Of a stretch of DNA of 64,000 bases, positions 1 to 7,770 are shown in pieces. This DNA is from Atribacter laminatus. Lineage in GTDB: Bacteria > Atribacterota > Atribacteria > Atribacterales > Atribacteraceae. A model generated the notes under the pieces. It ran no database searches and had not been told where the DNA came from. It saw only the letters and a list, made by a program, of their open reading frames with translations. The stretch spans positions 248,001 to 312,000 of the forward strand of contig NZ_CP065383.1 of assembly GCF_015775515.1 (NCBI RefSeq). The letters are read 5' to 3'. Each line of letters starts with the position of its first letter. Within the stretch, counting starts at the first letter, position 1. The position numbers and the translations under genes are program-made.

Positions 1-835
1 TTAAAAAATCACGAACGGCATCTTCACGCATGGGATGTACTGAAATAATAGCCAAAAAATCTTCTTCGACTTTTTCCCCTATAGTAAAATCATTCCCCTC
101 ATAATTGATGAGAAGCTCGACTTTTGGAATTTTATCATTCCGGGTATAGATTTGATAAGCATTTAAAAAAACCTTTTCTTCCGGAAGGGTAACCCAGTTT
201 TTAACCGGCGGTCGAATGGGAGCTGAAATAAATGCGGTTGTTACCCTAAGTTCACCAATGAACTGAGCAATTAATTCTATATTCTCCTCTGAATCATTCA
301 ATCCCTTCACTAACATCGATTCAGTAATAATCTGACCGGTAAAATTTTTAGCAAAAGCTTTCAAACCAAAGATAAATTCCTCCCAATTTAACTCATCAAC
401 AGGTTGGTTAACCTGTTTCCAAACAGCCGGGGATCCACTGTCAATTTTAAGAGAAACTAAGTCACAGTTCGATAAAGAATTTCGTATTCGTTCATTTCTC
501 AGCAAAGTGCCATTGGTGATCACGGCAATTTTTATCTTGAGGTCTCGAAGCAAATCGATGGTTTCACCAAGATTTTTATCTAAGGTTGGTTCGCCATCGG
601 CAACAAAAGTCAGATAATCAATTTTTTCATTTTTTTCCAATAATCTTTGCAGCTTCTCCTGAACTGATTGAAATATTTGATTTGGCGAATAATAGTCAGC
701 AGCTTTTAAATGCTGATACCGTGTTTCTCCTAATTGGCAATATACACAGTTATAAGGACAGTGTTTAAAAGGGATATTGTTTATGCCCAGGCTTCTTCCT
801 AACCGTCGTGATGGAACTGGTCCAAAAACTATCAT
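1..835 (-). CDS. Radical SAM protein, COG0731-like (partial, C-terminus off window)
   Basis: The frame is open from an ATG at 835 down to base 1 with no stop, so about 278 residues are visible and the C-terminus lies outside. The N-terminus carries GPVPSRRLGRSLGIN followed by a CX3CX2C cluster (Cys26, Cys30, Cys33), the usual radical SAM [4Fe-4S] ligands. The GPVPSRRLG signature is typical of the COG0731 group, annotated as wyosine-synthetase-like or MoaA-like. The substrate is unknown. It is the most distal visible gene of the minus-strand MinD/ORP-like cluster, about 50 bp after the MBL gene, so it may serve that Fe-S-rich system. The family call is firm and the function open. Confidence 0.85.
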   Translation of the reverse strand, partial: MIVFGPVPSRRLGRSLGINNIPFKHCPYNCVYCQLGETRYQHLKAADYYSPNQIFQSVQEKLQRLLEKNEKIDYLTFVADGEPTLDKNLGETIDLLRDLKIKIAVITNGTLLRNERIRNSLSNCDLVSLKIDSGSPAVWKQVNQPVDELNWEEFIFGLKAFAKNFTGQIITESMLVKGLNDSEENIELIAQFIGELRVTTAFISAPIRPPVKNWVTLPEEKVFLNAYQIYTRNDKIPKVELLINYEGNDFTIGEKVEEDFLAIISVHPMREDAVRDFL

Positions 836-888
836 ATTGGTTTGCTCTTTCTTTTATTTTTAGAATAAAAACAACTCACATTAAAATT

Positions 889-1614
889 TTAAAACCATTC
901 AACTATAGTCCCAACTCCCGCATGAATACAATTGGTTCCATAGATCTCATGAGCAAGGTCAATACCAGCAAAACCAGTACAATGACAAGGAGCAATCTTT
1001 TCTACTCCCATTTTTTTCAAGTTTTGAAAAATTGATTGTATCTCATCATCATCGCTATGGCAAAGATGAAATCCGCCCAAAGCCGCACCAATGGTTTGAC
1101 CTGTAACATCTATTGCAGTTGATATCATTTTTTCCAATCCCGGATGACAACATCCTCCGATAAAAAGAGCCTTCTCCCTACCTCGAGCAGCTAACCCTTG
1201 CTCAGGAATAATACCTTTGATTTCACCAGTAGAAAAAAGCCCGGGAAGAATCTCCATTCCTTTGGTTACCTCTTTTAATAATAACCTCGGAGCAGGAAAA
1301 TTTTCTCGAAAAGCTGTGGTAAAAGAAGGAAGGATTAAAATCTCCAAATCATTTCGAAAAGATACCATTGTCTTCGCTCCACCAACATGGTCATAATGTT
1401 CATGAGAAAGAATTACCTTTTCAATGGTTGATGGATCTATATTTAACTGTTTCATGTTTTGAAGCAAGAGAGGACCACTTTCTCCGGTATCAAAAAGTAC
1501 TCTTCTCCCTTCATGATTTTCAACTAGGCAAGAAAAGCCGTGGGAAGAAAGGAGGTCGTCTCGGGTTGTTTGATTGTCATATAAAATTGTCATAGTAAAG
1601 AATGGATGTTGCAT
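889..1614 (-). CDS. MBL-fold metallo-hydrolase (COG1237-like)
   Basis: About 241 residues. HEHYDH (residues 71-76) is the HxHxDH metal-binding motif of the metallo-beta-lactamase fold. Further likely ligands lie in GGCCHPG and GGFHLCH. The arrangement resembles the DHPS-like/COG1237 hydrolases rather than lactamases or glyoxalase II. A longer reading to 1671 exists, but I place the start at ATG 1614. A GGAG lies 8 nt upstream, inside the end of the preceding ATPase gene, whose stop is at 1620-1622, so the two are probably translationally coupled. In anaerobes such hydrolases often sit beside MinD/ferredoxin ATPases. Substrate unknown. Confidence 0.85.
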   Translation of the reverse strand: MQHPFFTMTILYDNQTTRDDLLSSHGFSCLVENHEGRRVLFDTGESGPLLLQNMKQLNIDPSTIEKVILSHEHYDHVGGAKTMVSFRNDLEILILPSFTTAFRENFPAPRLLLKEVTKGMEILPGLFSTGEIKGIIPEQGLAARGREKALFIGGCCHPGLEKMISTAIDVTGQTIGAALGGFHLCHSDDDEIQSIFQNLKKMGVEKIAPCHCTGFAGIDLAHEIYGTNCIHAGVGTIVEWF

Positions 1615-1619
1615 TTTAT

Positions 1620-2519
1620 TCACTCCGTTCGGGAATTGACTGTCTGGAAAAAATTTACTAACTGATTCCATATGTTCAATATCTGCTGAGAAAAAATACT
1701 ATTTGGATTATATTCATAAGTAGATAAACCAATAGTCATTGACTTTACAACATCATCACTAAAGGGGATTTCAGCTACTAAAGGAAGGTTATTATCCTGG
1801 CAAAATTTCTTAATTTTATTGGTATTTTCTAAGCTTAAATCAGATTTATTCACCACTACCCATGCTTCTATCTGGAAATGTTTAGCTAATGCCCATATTC
1901 TTCCCAAATCATGAATTCCGCTTAAAGTGGGTTCGGTCACTAAAAGAGCTAAATCACAACCGGTGATGCTAGCAATGACTGGACATCCAATGCCGGGTGC
2001 ACCATCGATTAATATAAATTCAACCCCTTTTTCTTTGGCATATTGTTCAGCTTTTTCACGAATTGCTGTAACCATCTTTCCGGAGTTTTCTCCACCGGGT
2101 AGCAATCTCCCATGATAAAGGTTGTTTTTCCACCGGGTTATCGATGCCGATAGATAGCCACTGGTATGAGGTTCCATGGTAATGGCTTCAACCAAACAAA
2201 GGTAGGCACAAAGCCCACATCCTTCACACTTAATAGGATCGACATATGGGTAATCTAAAGATAGAGATATGGCATCAAATTGACAGGGACCCAAACAAGC
2301 TAAACACTGCTGGCATCGATCGGGATGAACCAGAGCTTTTTTGCTTGAAACAAAAGATTGATGAAAAAATTGTTCAGGATCAGCAACTAATGCTAAGTTA
2401 GGAGCATCAACATCGGCATCGACGAGAACCGCTCTCTTTTTTGCCAATGATGCTAATGAGGCGGTTACTGATGTCTTACCGGTGCCACCCTTCCCACTCA
2501 ATATCGCAATTTGTTTCAT
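1620..2519 (-). CDS. MinD-family P-loop ATPase with inserted 2x[4Fe-4S] ferredoxin domain
   Basis: 299 residues. A deviant Walker A GKGGTGKT (9-16) places it in the MinD/Mrp/NifH superfamily. An insert carries two CX2CX2CX3C clusters (Cys 69, 72, 75, 79 and 98, 101, 104, 108), so it should bind two [4Fe-4S] clusters; this is the COG1149 architecture. IDGAPGIGCPV around 172-182 is the switch/Walker A' region. ATG 2519 follows GGAG with 8 nt spacing. With the paralogue at 2827-3675 and the NifX-like proteins it resembles the anaerobe-specific orange protein (ORP) complex known from Desulfovibrio, where two such ATPases act together. A role in redox-cofactor assembly or cell organisation is inference. 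Confidence 0.9.
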   Translation of the reverse strand: MKQIAILSGKGGTGKTSVTASLASLAKKRAVLVDADVDAPNLALVADPEQFFHQSFVSSKKALVHPDRCQQCLACLGPCQFDAISLSLDYPYVDPIKCEGCGLCAYLCLVEAITMEPHTSGYLSASITRWKNNLYHGRLLPGGENSGKMVTAIREKAEQYAKEKGVEFILIDGAPGIGCPVIASITGCDLALLVTEPTLSGIHDLGRIWALAKHFQIEAWVVVNKSDLSLENTNKIKKFCQDNNLPLVAEIPFSDDVVKSMTIGLSTYEYNPNSIFSQQILNIWNQLVNFFQTVNSRTE

Positions 2520-2826
2520 AATTAAAACTCCTCTGGGTACTCAAATTTGTTTCTATCCAATAAATATAGTGAGAAGTAAATTGTGAGTAGTAAATAGTAC
2601 AAATAATCACTCTCATACCAACCTTCTCCCATTTTCTTTTTTCCTCTCCCCTGGCGGAAGAACCATTTCTCTCTTTTTTCCTCTCCCCTGGTGGGAGAGG
2701 ATTAAGGTGAGGGGGGAAACTTGGATATCTTCTGAAAGCTTCATTTTAAAACACCAACCCTGGATCTGAATCCAGGGTTTTCATCCTCATCCTAACCTTC
2801 TCCCAACAAGGAAGAAGAATTGAAGC
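2520..2826. repeat. Intergenic repeat segment between the two MinD-type ATPase genes
   Basis: No ORF. Bases 2630-2720 contain two degenerate copies of a TTTCCTCTCCCCTGG unit, followed by GGGAGAGG and a GTGAGGGGGG tail. Bases 2770-2820 carry the CATCCTAACCTTCTCCC / AAGGAAGAAG unit seen again near 4540, 10550, 33340 and 39880. These are members of the intergenic hairpin families described in the findings. They separate the two ATPase genes of one apparent operon and could act as mRNA processing or stability elements. Confidence 0.6.
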
Positions 2827-3675
2827 CTAATTCTTGGTTTCTATTCTTTTAAAAATCGCTAAAAGCTCTTGAGCATAATTGTTTTCTCCATCTATAAGGG
2901 TCATGCCTTGAGCGTATTTTTCTCCAATCGACTTTTCAAATGGTATTCTCCCTAAAATTTCAATACCTTTTTCCCGACAAAAAACTTCGGTTTTATTTCC
3001 GTCTAAACCATGTTTATTGATGATAACCCCAAATGGAATATGAAGTTCTTCGATAACGGCAACTGCCATTTTAAGGTCTGAGAAACCAAAAGGTGTTGGC
3101 TCAGTAACCAATAAACAATAGTCAGTATCTTCAACCGCTGCTACGAGTGCACAACCTGTTCCAGGTGGACAATCAATAATAATAACTTGATTCGACTCTT
3201 GGGGAAGATTCTTTTTTAAAACATTAATAATCACAGGAGATCTCGGCTCCCCAATATTCAGAATTCCTCGTCTAAAATCAATACCATCCGAAGTCTTCCC
3301 CTTTTCTATTGTACCTTTTATCGTTTGATCCTTTTCAATGGCTGCCTGTGGGCAAACCACCCGACATCCTTGACAGCTATGACAAAGCTCCGGGAAAAAA
3401 AGTATTTTCTTGTTCACTAAAGCCAACGCATTATAGGCACAAAATTCAACACATTTTCCACAACCATCACATCGATCTTCTATCACCAAAGGAGTAAACG
3501 AGGTTACGGTTTGGTTCTCAAAAAAGTCGGGTTTTAAAAAAAAATGAGCGTTTGGTGCTTCTACGTCTGCATCAAGAAATATTACCGACTTTGATCGCGA
3601 AATAGTTTGTGCCAAACTCGTCGCGATTAGTGTTTTGCCGGTTCCTCCTTTTCCGCTGGCTACCGCAATTTTCAT
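2827..3675 (-). CDS. MinD-family P-loop ATPase with inserted 2x[4Fe-4S] ferredoxin domain (second paralogue)
   Basis: 282 residues from ATG 3675. GKGGTGKT lies at 8-15, and two CX2CX2CX3C clusters lie at Cys 69, 72, 75, 79 and 98, 101, 104, 108. Once each start is set, the cysteine numbering is the same as in the neighbouring paralogue. IDCPPGTGCALVAA is the nucleotide-sensing Asp-containing loop. A longer frame to 3723 is open, but ATG 3675 overlaps the stop of the zinc-ribbon gene as ATGA, which favours the shorter form. The tandem paralogues, likely a heterodimer, match the two-ATPase pattern of ORP-type clusters in anaerobes. Confidence 0.9.
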   Translation of the reverse strand: MKIAVASGKGGTGKTLIATSLAQTISRSKSVIFLDADVEAPNAHFFLKPDFFENQTVTSFTPLVIEDRCDGCGKCVEFCAYNALALVNKKILFFPELCHSCQGCRVVCPQAAIEKDQTIKGTIEKGKTSDGIDFRRGILNIGEPRSPVIINVLKKNLPQESNQVIIIDCPPGTGCALVAAVEDTDYCLLVTEPTPFGFSDLKMAVAVIEELHIPFGVIINKHGLDGNKTEVFCREKGIEILGRIPFEKSIGEKYAQGMTLIDGENNYAQELLAIFKRIETKN

Positions 3676-3875
3676 GATGGTGTTATACCTTCTCGAACCA
3701 TATTTGTTCCACATTGCGGACACTTAACCTGAAAACAGGGGACGCCTGGTTGGTGTGGAACTTTGGTTCCACACTGTGGACATACACAAACTCCACCCGG
3801 ACCGGCTCCTGCTCCACCTCCTCGTCCCATCCCTTTTCCTCCACCACCTGAAGATCGATTCCCTAATCCACGCAT
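3672..3875 (-). CDS. Small glycine-rich double zinc-ribbon protein
   Basis: 67 residues. A Gly/Arg-rich N-terminal half leads into VCVCPQCGTKVPHQPG and then VKCPQCGTNMVRE, that is two CPXCG knuckles forming a rubredoxin-like or zinc-ribbon metal site. AGGAGG stands before ATG 3875. Its stop overlaps the start of the ATPase gene (ATGA), which supports it as a real coupled gene despite its size. No enzymatic motif is visible. It may be a metal-binding accessory or adaptor of the ATPase/NifX-like complex. Function unknown. Confidence 0.85.
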   Translation of the reverse strand: MRGLGNRSSGGGGKGMGRGGGAGAGPGGVCVCPQCGTKVPHQPGVPCFQVKCPQCGTNMVREGITPS

Positions 3876-3895
3876 CGTTTTATCCTCCTTTTCAA

Positions 3896-4261
3896 CTATT
3901 TCAAACCAAAATGAGAAGAAACATTCGCTTGAGTTGTAGGAGTCAACTTCCCATTTTTAAAATCATTAAGTGCCGATTCTCCCGTCCCGCTATTATTAAT
4001 ATAGACTTTAATTCCTGCCTCATTCAATACTTTTGAGGCATTGGGACCCATATTTCCTGTTAGGATTGCTTTAACTCCTCGATCAACCATAAACTGAGCG
4101 GTTTGAATTCCAGCTCCACCTCCCGCCGAAATCTGCGGATTGGGAATGGCTTCTACCTCATTTGTTTCATCATCGACAATTAAAAAATACTGGCATCGGC
4201 CAAATCTGGGATCGAGGTCATCTTTAAGAGTCTTTCCTTGCGAAGTAATTACGATTTTCAT
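3896..4261 (-). CDS. NifX/NifB-family dinitrogenase iron-molybdenum cofactor-type protein (ORP/MTH1175-like)
   Basis: 121 residues from ATG 4261, preceded by GGAAGG. The N-terminus MKIVITSQGKTLKDDLDPRFGRC and the GGGAGIQTAQFMVDRGVKAILTGNMGPNA core are characteristic of the COG1433 family (RNase-H-like fold, metal-cofactor binding). No nifHDK genes are present, so this is not nitrogenase assembly. In anaerobes such single-domain proteins include the orange protein that binds a Mo-Cu cluster and MTH1175-like proteins. It is the second of two paralogues in the cluster and sits just upstream of the zinc-ribbon and MinD-type genes. A longer frame to 4291 has no better ribosome site. Confidence 0.9.
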   Translation of the reverse strand: MKIVITSQGKTLKDDLDPRFGRCQYFLIVDDETNEVEAIPNPQISAGGGAGIQTAQFMVDRGVKAILTGNMGPNASKVLNEAGIKVYINNSGTGESALNDFKNGKLTPTTQANVSSHFGLK

Positions 4262-4780
4262 AATATATCCTTCCTTCCTTCGTGGATTCATATGAGAAGG
4301 AGTTTATTCTCCCTCTCGCCATCTTCCTTTCGGTATTTTCTTCCTGGTGGAAAAACTCACCTTCTTGCTATCCTCTCTTCTGTTCGTAAAGAAAAAAGGT
4401 GAAGCGGAAAAGCCTATTTTCAATCCTTTGTGGCACCACACCTGTGGTATGAGAGTTTATCCTGAAAATACCGGAACCAATTTTATAACTAACTCTTTAA
4501 GAACAACCAACCAGAACCTCAACCAAGGCTTTCACCCTCATCCTCACCTTCTCCCATTAAGGGAGAAGAACTCTGAATCGTCATTGCGAGGACGTGGCAA
4601 TCTCTTAGGTATAATATTTTTCATTTTTCTTCTCCCTATGTATTAAGTGTGAAAATTTTTTACATCACCCCTTCGTGGGAGAGGGTTAGGGTGAGGGGGC
4701 AACCTATTTTCATCCTCATCTAACACTGTTAATTACCATAAAGGTTTTCTATGTCTCACTTCACTGTGTTAAACTGTGAA
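4262..4780. repeat. Intergenic repeat island between the two NifX-like genes
   Basis: 519 bp with no credible gene. Bases 4417-4468 form a hairpin unit with TTTTCA/TGAAAA ends around GGCACCACACCTGTGGT. Bases 4540-4610 contain CACCTTCTCCC...GGGAGAAG and TCATTGCGAGGACGTGGCAATCTC. Bases 4660-4720 contain a CGTGGGAGAGGGTTAGGGTGAGGGGG unit. All recur in other gene-free gaps of this window. The 99-residue frame on the plus strand at 4347-4646 runs through these repeats and is not a gene. Confidence 0.6.
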
Positions 4781-5155
4781 TTAATCGTGGTGATGATCAC
4801 AATCTCCATTCCCTGAGTCTTGTTCATGGGTACATGTACTTTCACCAGCAATGAGAGTCCCTTTCTGTAACTTTTTTATAACTTCATCAATTGGTCCTTC
4901 TGCTCCAAGATAGACATCAATTCCTACTTCTTGAAAAAGATTTTGTGCCCGAGGACCCATACCTCCAGCTACGATCGCATTAACTCCGCCTTTGCGAAGA
5001 TATTGAGGTAGAAATCCTGGTTCATGACCGGGATTCTCAATAACTTCTTGAGCTATGACTTTTCCATCTTCTAAATCAATAATGGTATAGGTTGCGCAAC
5101 GACCAAAATGCGGTGATACCTGGTTTCCATCGGTTGATATAGCAATCCTTATCAT
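4781..5155 (-). CDS. NifX/NifB-family protein with acidic/His-rich tail (ORP/MTH1175-like)
   Basis: 124 residues from ATG 5155, preceded by GGGAGG at 7 nt; the longer frame to 5170 lacks a ribosome site. MIRIAISTDGNQVSPHFGRC and GGVNAIVAGGMGPRAQ are the COG1433 signatures. The C-terminus ends in a Cys- and His-containing tail (CTHEQDSGNGDCDHHHD) that could bind metal and is absent from the paralogue at 3896-4261. It lies directly downstream of the two DUF5320 genes, and all three are probably read from the Fur-box promoter near 5939-5987. Confidence 0.9.
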   Translation of the reverse strand: MIRIAISTDGNQVSPHFGRCATYTIIDLEDGKVIAQEVIENPGHEPGFLPQYLRKGGVNAIVAGGMGPRAQNLFQEVGIDVYLGAEGPIDEVIKKLQKGTLIAGESTCTHEQDSGNGDCDHHHD

Positions 5156-5220
5156 GAAAAAACCTCCCAATGTTAGGGTATGGAGGAGAGGGAAATTAAT
5201 TTCCCTCTCCCTATCTTGTT

Positions 5221-5601
5221 CTACGAATTTTCTTTTGGTTGGCTTTTTTGAAGTTCTCCAATCCGCTTGTCGATTTCCTCCAGTTGTTGCTTGAGAAATT
5301 CAGCCTGTTCTTTTAATACTTCTGCTTCTTCCTGTGGATTTGTTGGCGGCGGAACATTTCCCCAAGCAGGCGCAAATGGCGGATTATAATATTGGGCTCT
5401 TGACCATCCGGGAAGTCCGGTTGCATAGTACCAGTTTCTCCAACCACGACCGCCTCCTCGGCCAAACCAACCACGTCCAAACCCAAATCTTCCAAACGCT
5501 GGATTCATGTATCCTGGTACATCATAACCAGCACAATATCCAGCTGCTCTCCCCGTCATGGGCCCCATGCCCATTGGTCCGGTTCCATCTCCTCTTGGCA
5601 T
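5221..5601 (-). CDS. DUF5320-type Gly/Arg/aromatic-rich protein with C-terminal coiled coil
   Basis: 126 residues. It begins MPRGDGTGPMGMGPMTGRAAGYC, the hallmark of DUF5320 proteins. A low-complexity Gly/Phe/Arg/Trp section and a WYYATGLPGW motif follow. Residues about 90-120 are heptad-like (EEAEVLKEQAEFLKQQLEEI) and should form a coiled coil. AGGAGG precedes ATG 5601. DUF5320 genes typically accompany NifX-like and MinD/ferredoxin ATPase genes in anaerobes. Molecular function is unknown. Confidence 0.85.
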   Translation of the reverse strand: MPRGDGTGPMGMGPMTGRAAGYCAGYDVPGYMNPAFGRFGFGRGWFGRGGGRGWRNWYYATGLPGWSRAQYYNPPFAPAWGNVPPPTNPQEEAEVLKEQAEFLKQQLEEIDKRIGELQKSQPKENS

Positions 5602-5624
5602 ATCAAAATACCTCCTTTATTTAA

Positions 5625-5912
5625 TCAACAATAATAGCCTCTCGGTGAGTAATAATATCCCATTGGTCCTATTAAAGGATAGCCGTACTGGGCTCTTGCC
5701 CATCCGGGAATCCCGGTAGCGTAATACAAATGTCGCCACCCACGACCTCTCCCCCTACCAAACCGACCCAGAAAACGTCCACCGAAATACCTCGGTGAAC
5801 CTCTTAACCAAAACTGGTTAAGATGAGGACCAAGAGAGGTTACACAATAACCTCTTCCCCATCCAGTCATCGGTCCTAAACCTAAAGGTCCGGTGCCATC
5901 AAGTCCGGGCAT
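5625..5912 (-). CDS. DUF5320-type protein, short form without coiled coil
   Basis: 95 residues. It opens MPGLDGTGPLGLGPMTGWGRGYC, with a Gly/Arg/Phe-rich centre and a YYATGIPGWARAQYG motif in common with the next gene, but it lacks the coiled-coil tail. GGGAGG lies upstream of ATG 5912. It is the first gene downstream of fur and of the Fur-box at 5939-5953, and the two DUF5320 genes are 23 bp apart. The pair suggests duplication with loss or gain of the coiled coil. Function unknown. Confidence 0.85.
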   Translation of the reverse strand: MPGLDGTGPLGLGPMTGWGRGYCVTSLGPHLNQFWLRGSPRYFGGRFLGRFGRGRGRGWRHLYYATGIPGWARAQYGYPLIGPMGYYYSPRGYYC

Positions 5913-5938
5913 CTAATACACCTCCCTTTTATTGCTAT

Positions 5939-5987
5939 TGAAAACCATTTTCATTTATAAAATAAAAAAAATCTATGATTTATTCAA
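5939..5987 (-). promoter_or_regulatory. Putative promoter with Fur box for the DUF5320/NifX/MinD cluster
   Basis: A perfect 6-3-6 inverted repeat TGAAAACCATTTTCA lies at 5939-5953. Read on the minus strand it is the same 15-mer as the one before fur read on the plus strand. A plausible promoter lies just upstream on the minus strand: -35 TTGAAT (5982-5987, inside the last fur codons), a 17-bp spacer, and -10 TATTTT (5959-5964). The palindrome would cover the start site, a repressing position. The box is clear and the promoter is moderately convincing. Confidence 0.7.
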
Positions 5988-6437
5988 CTGACAGTTTTCA
6001 CATAAGCCATAAAACTGAATAAGGTGTTTATGAATCTGGAAATGATATTTCTCAGCAAGCCCTTTTTCAGTTCGATCCAGCAATTCTTTTTCTTCATCAA
6101 TAAAATCTGTATAATCTATAATTCGACCACATTCGGTACAAACCAAATGATGATGATGATGAAAACCATCCGGTCCTTCCGAAAGCTCGTATCGTGTTCG
6201 ACCGTCACCAAAATCAAATTTATAGACAATCCCCATATTGACTAAAATTTCTAAGGTTCGATAGACCGTAGTGAGTCCAATATTATCATTGTTATACTTT
6301 TGTCGCAGGGTTAGATAAATGTCCTCAGCACTGGGATGTTTCGTTGTTTTACTGAGAATATCGATAATTGCTAGGCGAGGCGACGTTAACCGTAAGCCTG
6401 CTCCTTCAAATTTCCCTCGCCACCAGCATTTACGCAT
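5973..6437 (-). CDS. fur: Fur-family metal-responsive transcriptional repressor
   Basis: 154 residues. The N-terminal winged helix runs through GLRLTSPRLAIIDIL, HPSAEDIYLTLRQ and GLTTVYRTLEIL. HHHHHLVCTECGRIID is the His-rich metal site plus the first CXXC, and CENCQ near the C-terminus is the second CXXC, giving the structural zinc. PerR and Zur share this plan, so the metal sensed is not proven, though the operator resembles Fur/PerR boxes. A GGAG lies 10 nt before ATG 6437. It stands at the head of the DUF5320/NifX/MinD cluster, and a Fur box precedes both it and that cluster, which suggests autoregulation and control of its neighbours. Confidence 0.92.
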   Translation of the reverse strand: MRKCWWRGKFEGAGLRLTSPRLAIIDILSKTTKHPSAEDIYLTLRQKYNNDNIGLTTVYRTLEILVNMGIVYKFDFGDGRTRYELSEGPDGFHHHHHLVCTECGRIIDYTDFIDEEKELLDRTEKGLAEKYHFQIHKHLIQFYGLCENCQLNKS

Positions 6438-6466
6438 TTTCTATGAGCTCCTTTTATTAATCTTAT

Positions 6467-6521
6467 TGAAAATGGTTTTCATTATTGGTTATATTATCAG
6501 ACCTTTCTATCCTTTTGTCAA
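6467..6521 (-). promoter_or_regulatory. fur promoter with Fur-box palindrome
   Basis: On the minus strand, -35 TTGACA (6516-6521), a 17-bp spacer, and -10 GATAAT (6493-6498) form a near-consensus promoter. The 15-bp palindrome TGAAAATGGTTTTCA at 6467-6481 begins 11 bases downstream of the -10, over the expected start of transcription. It is the reverse complement of the palindrome at 5939-5953. This geometry fits autorepression by the Fur-family protein. Confidence 0.75.
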
Positions 6522-6762
6522 GAGATAATTATGGGGTTTAAGGTTCTTTTTATAAAAATTAAAATCTTGATATATGATAGCAGTAGATGAGGATGAAAAT
6601 GATCTTTCTTGATGAGAGAGGGTGAGGATGATGGTGATATGTATTTTCCGGATAAACAAATAATACCTACATCATAATAAAAACTGATTATTATCGTATA
6701 ATATGAAAACGAATTTATAAATCTCTGAAAATAATGAATATTTAGTTAAGGATGGATCAAAA

Positions 6763-7542
6763 ATGGACATAAAAAACCTTAGAAAAAATCTACAACAAGG
6801 TAAAATCGTTGTAGGAAGTGAAGTTAACGAAGTTCGCTCCCCAGCCATTGCCGAAATATATGCAGCCGCTGGGTTGGATTTTATTGTCGTTGATATGGAA
6901 CATACTTCATTTACAATTTCAGAAGCTTCTCAAATATATCGAATGGCAAGAAATTGTGGTATTGCTCCAATAGTTCGTATTCCAGCCATCGATTATGAAG
7001 TAATTTGCCGAAATCTTGACCAAGGCGCTCGAGGGATCGTCGTTCCTCGAATTACTTCTGCCGAAGAAGTCCTTCAAGTCATTGAAATGATGAAATATCC
7101 TCCTAAAGGGAAAAGAGGTCTTTACCCGGGAGGAACTGCCACTGGCTATTGTCCAACTTCTCCAGCTGACTTTATTCAAGATCAAAATGATACGACTTTG
7201 CTCATTGTTCAAATTGAAAACCAGCAAGCGGTTCAGAACCTCGACAGCATTCTTTCCATCCCTGAAATCGATGTGATTCTAATCGGCCCGGCCGATCTTT
7301 CTCTTTCAATAGGTCATCCCTGTGAATTCATCCATGAAGACGTCCTTTTATTAATTAGAAAGGTGATTCAAAGGTGTCGGGATTTTAAAATTCCTTCTGG
7401 CGTTGCTTATGCCAACCCTAGTTTAGCAAGAAGTTGGATATCGGAAGGAGTGCAATTTTTCTGGGTTAACAGCGACATTAACATGCTTTTAACTGGATCC
7501 AAGGCAGTAGTGACGGAAATGCGTAAAAACTGTAATCAATGA
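6763..7542 (+). CDS. HpcH/HpaI-family aldolase (2-keto-3-deoxy sugar-acid aldolase-like)
   Basis: 259 residues, the usual size for COG3836. VVDMEHTSF (about 41-49), RIPAIDYEVICRNLDQGARGIVVPRI and VQIENQQAV...VILIGPADLSLSIG carry the class II metal ligands (Glu, Asp) and the phosphate/carboxylate loop of the HpaI fold. Members split 2-keto-3-deoxy acids or 4-hydroxy-2-oxo diacids into pyruvate and an aldehyde. The exact substrate cannot be told. It is a lone plus-strand gene between fur and the E1 pair, with AAGGATGG upstream of ATG 6763. The product pyruvate would be a possible substrate for the convergent E1 component, but that link is speculative. Confidence 0.88.
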   Translation: MDIKNLRKNLQQGKIVVGSEVNEVRSPAIAEIYAAAGLDFIVVDMEHTSFTISEASQIYRMARNCGIAPIVRIPAIDYEVICRNLDQGARGIVVPRITSAEEVLQVIEMMKYPPKGKRGLYPGGTATGYCPTSPADFIQDQNDTTLLIVQIENQQAVQNLDSILSIPEIDVILIGPADLSLSIGHPCEFIHEDVLLLIRKVIQRCRDFKIPSGVAYANPSLARSWISEGVQFFWVNSDINMLLTGSKAVVTEMRKNCNQ

Positions 7543-7658
7543 TGAAGTAGTGAACCTTGAGTTAGATAAACACTGTATATTTGTCTCAAAGGATTAACTA
7601 TTTTTGTTACACCCGTATCTTCACTTTCTCTTTTGAAGGGAGAAGAAATTTAAACTCT

Positions 7659-7699
7659 GTAAGTACTTACCCCCTCTAAAGGAGGAAGCAAGTACTTAC
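7659..7699. terminator. Stem-loop between convergent genes
   Basis: A perfect 10-bp inverted repeat GTAAGTACTT (7659-7668) / AAGTACTTAC (7690-7699) encloses a second small stem CCTC/GAGG. It stands between the aldolase gene (+) and the E1 beta gene (-), where a shared terminator is expected. No strong T run follows, so it may be a processing hairpin or a weak bidirectional terminator. Confidence 0.5.
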
Positions 7700-7770
7700 T
7701 TCATTGTTTAATATAGCTATGCATCTTGGCAGTACATTTTTGTTAATGGCATTAAAAAGACCAAAGGTTC

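Noticed and set aside
4347-4646. 99-residue plus-strand frame in a gene-free gap
   Set aside because: It is composed of the shared palindromic repeat units and low-complexity sequence.
3896-5155. Nitrogenase cofactor assembly
   Set aside because: The NifX-like proteins are single-domain and no nifHDKEN genes are in the window; they fit ORP/MTH1175-type proteins.
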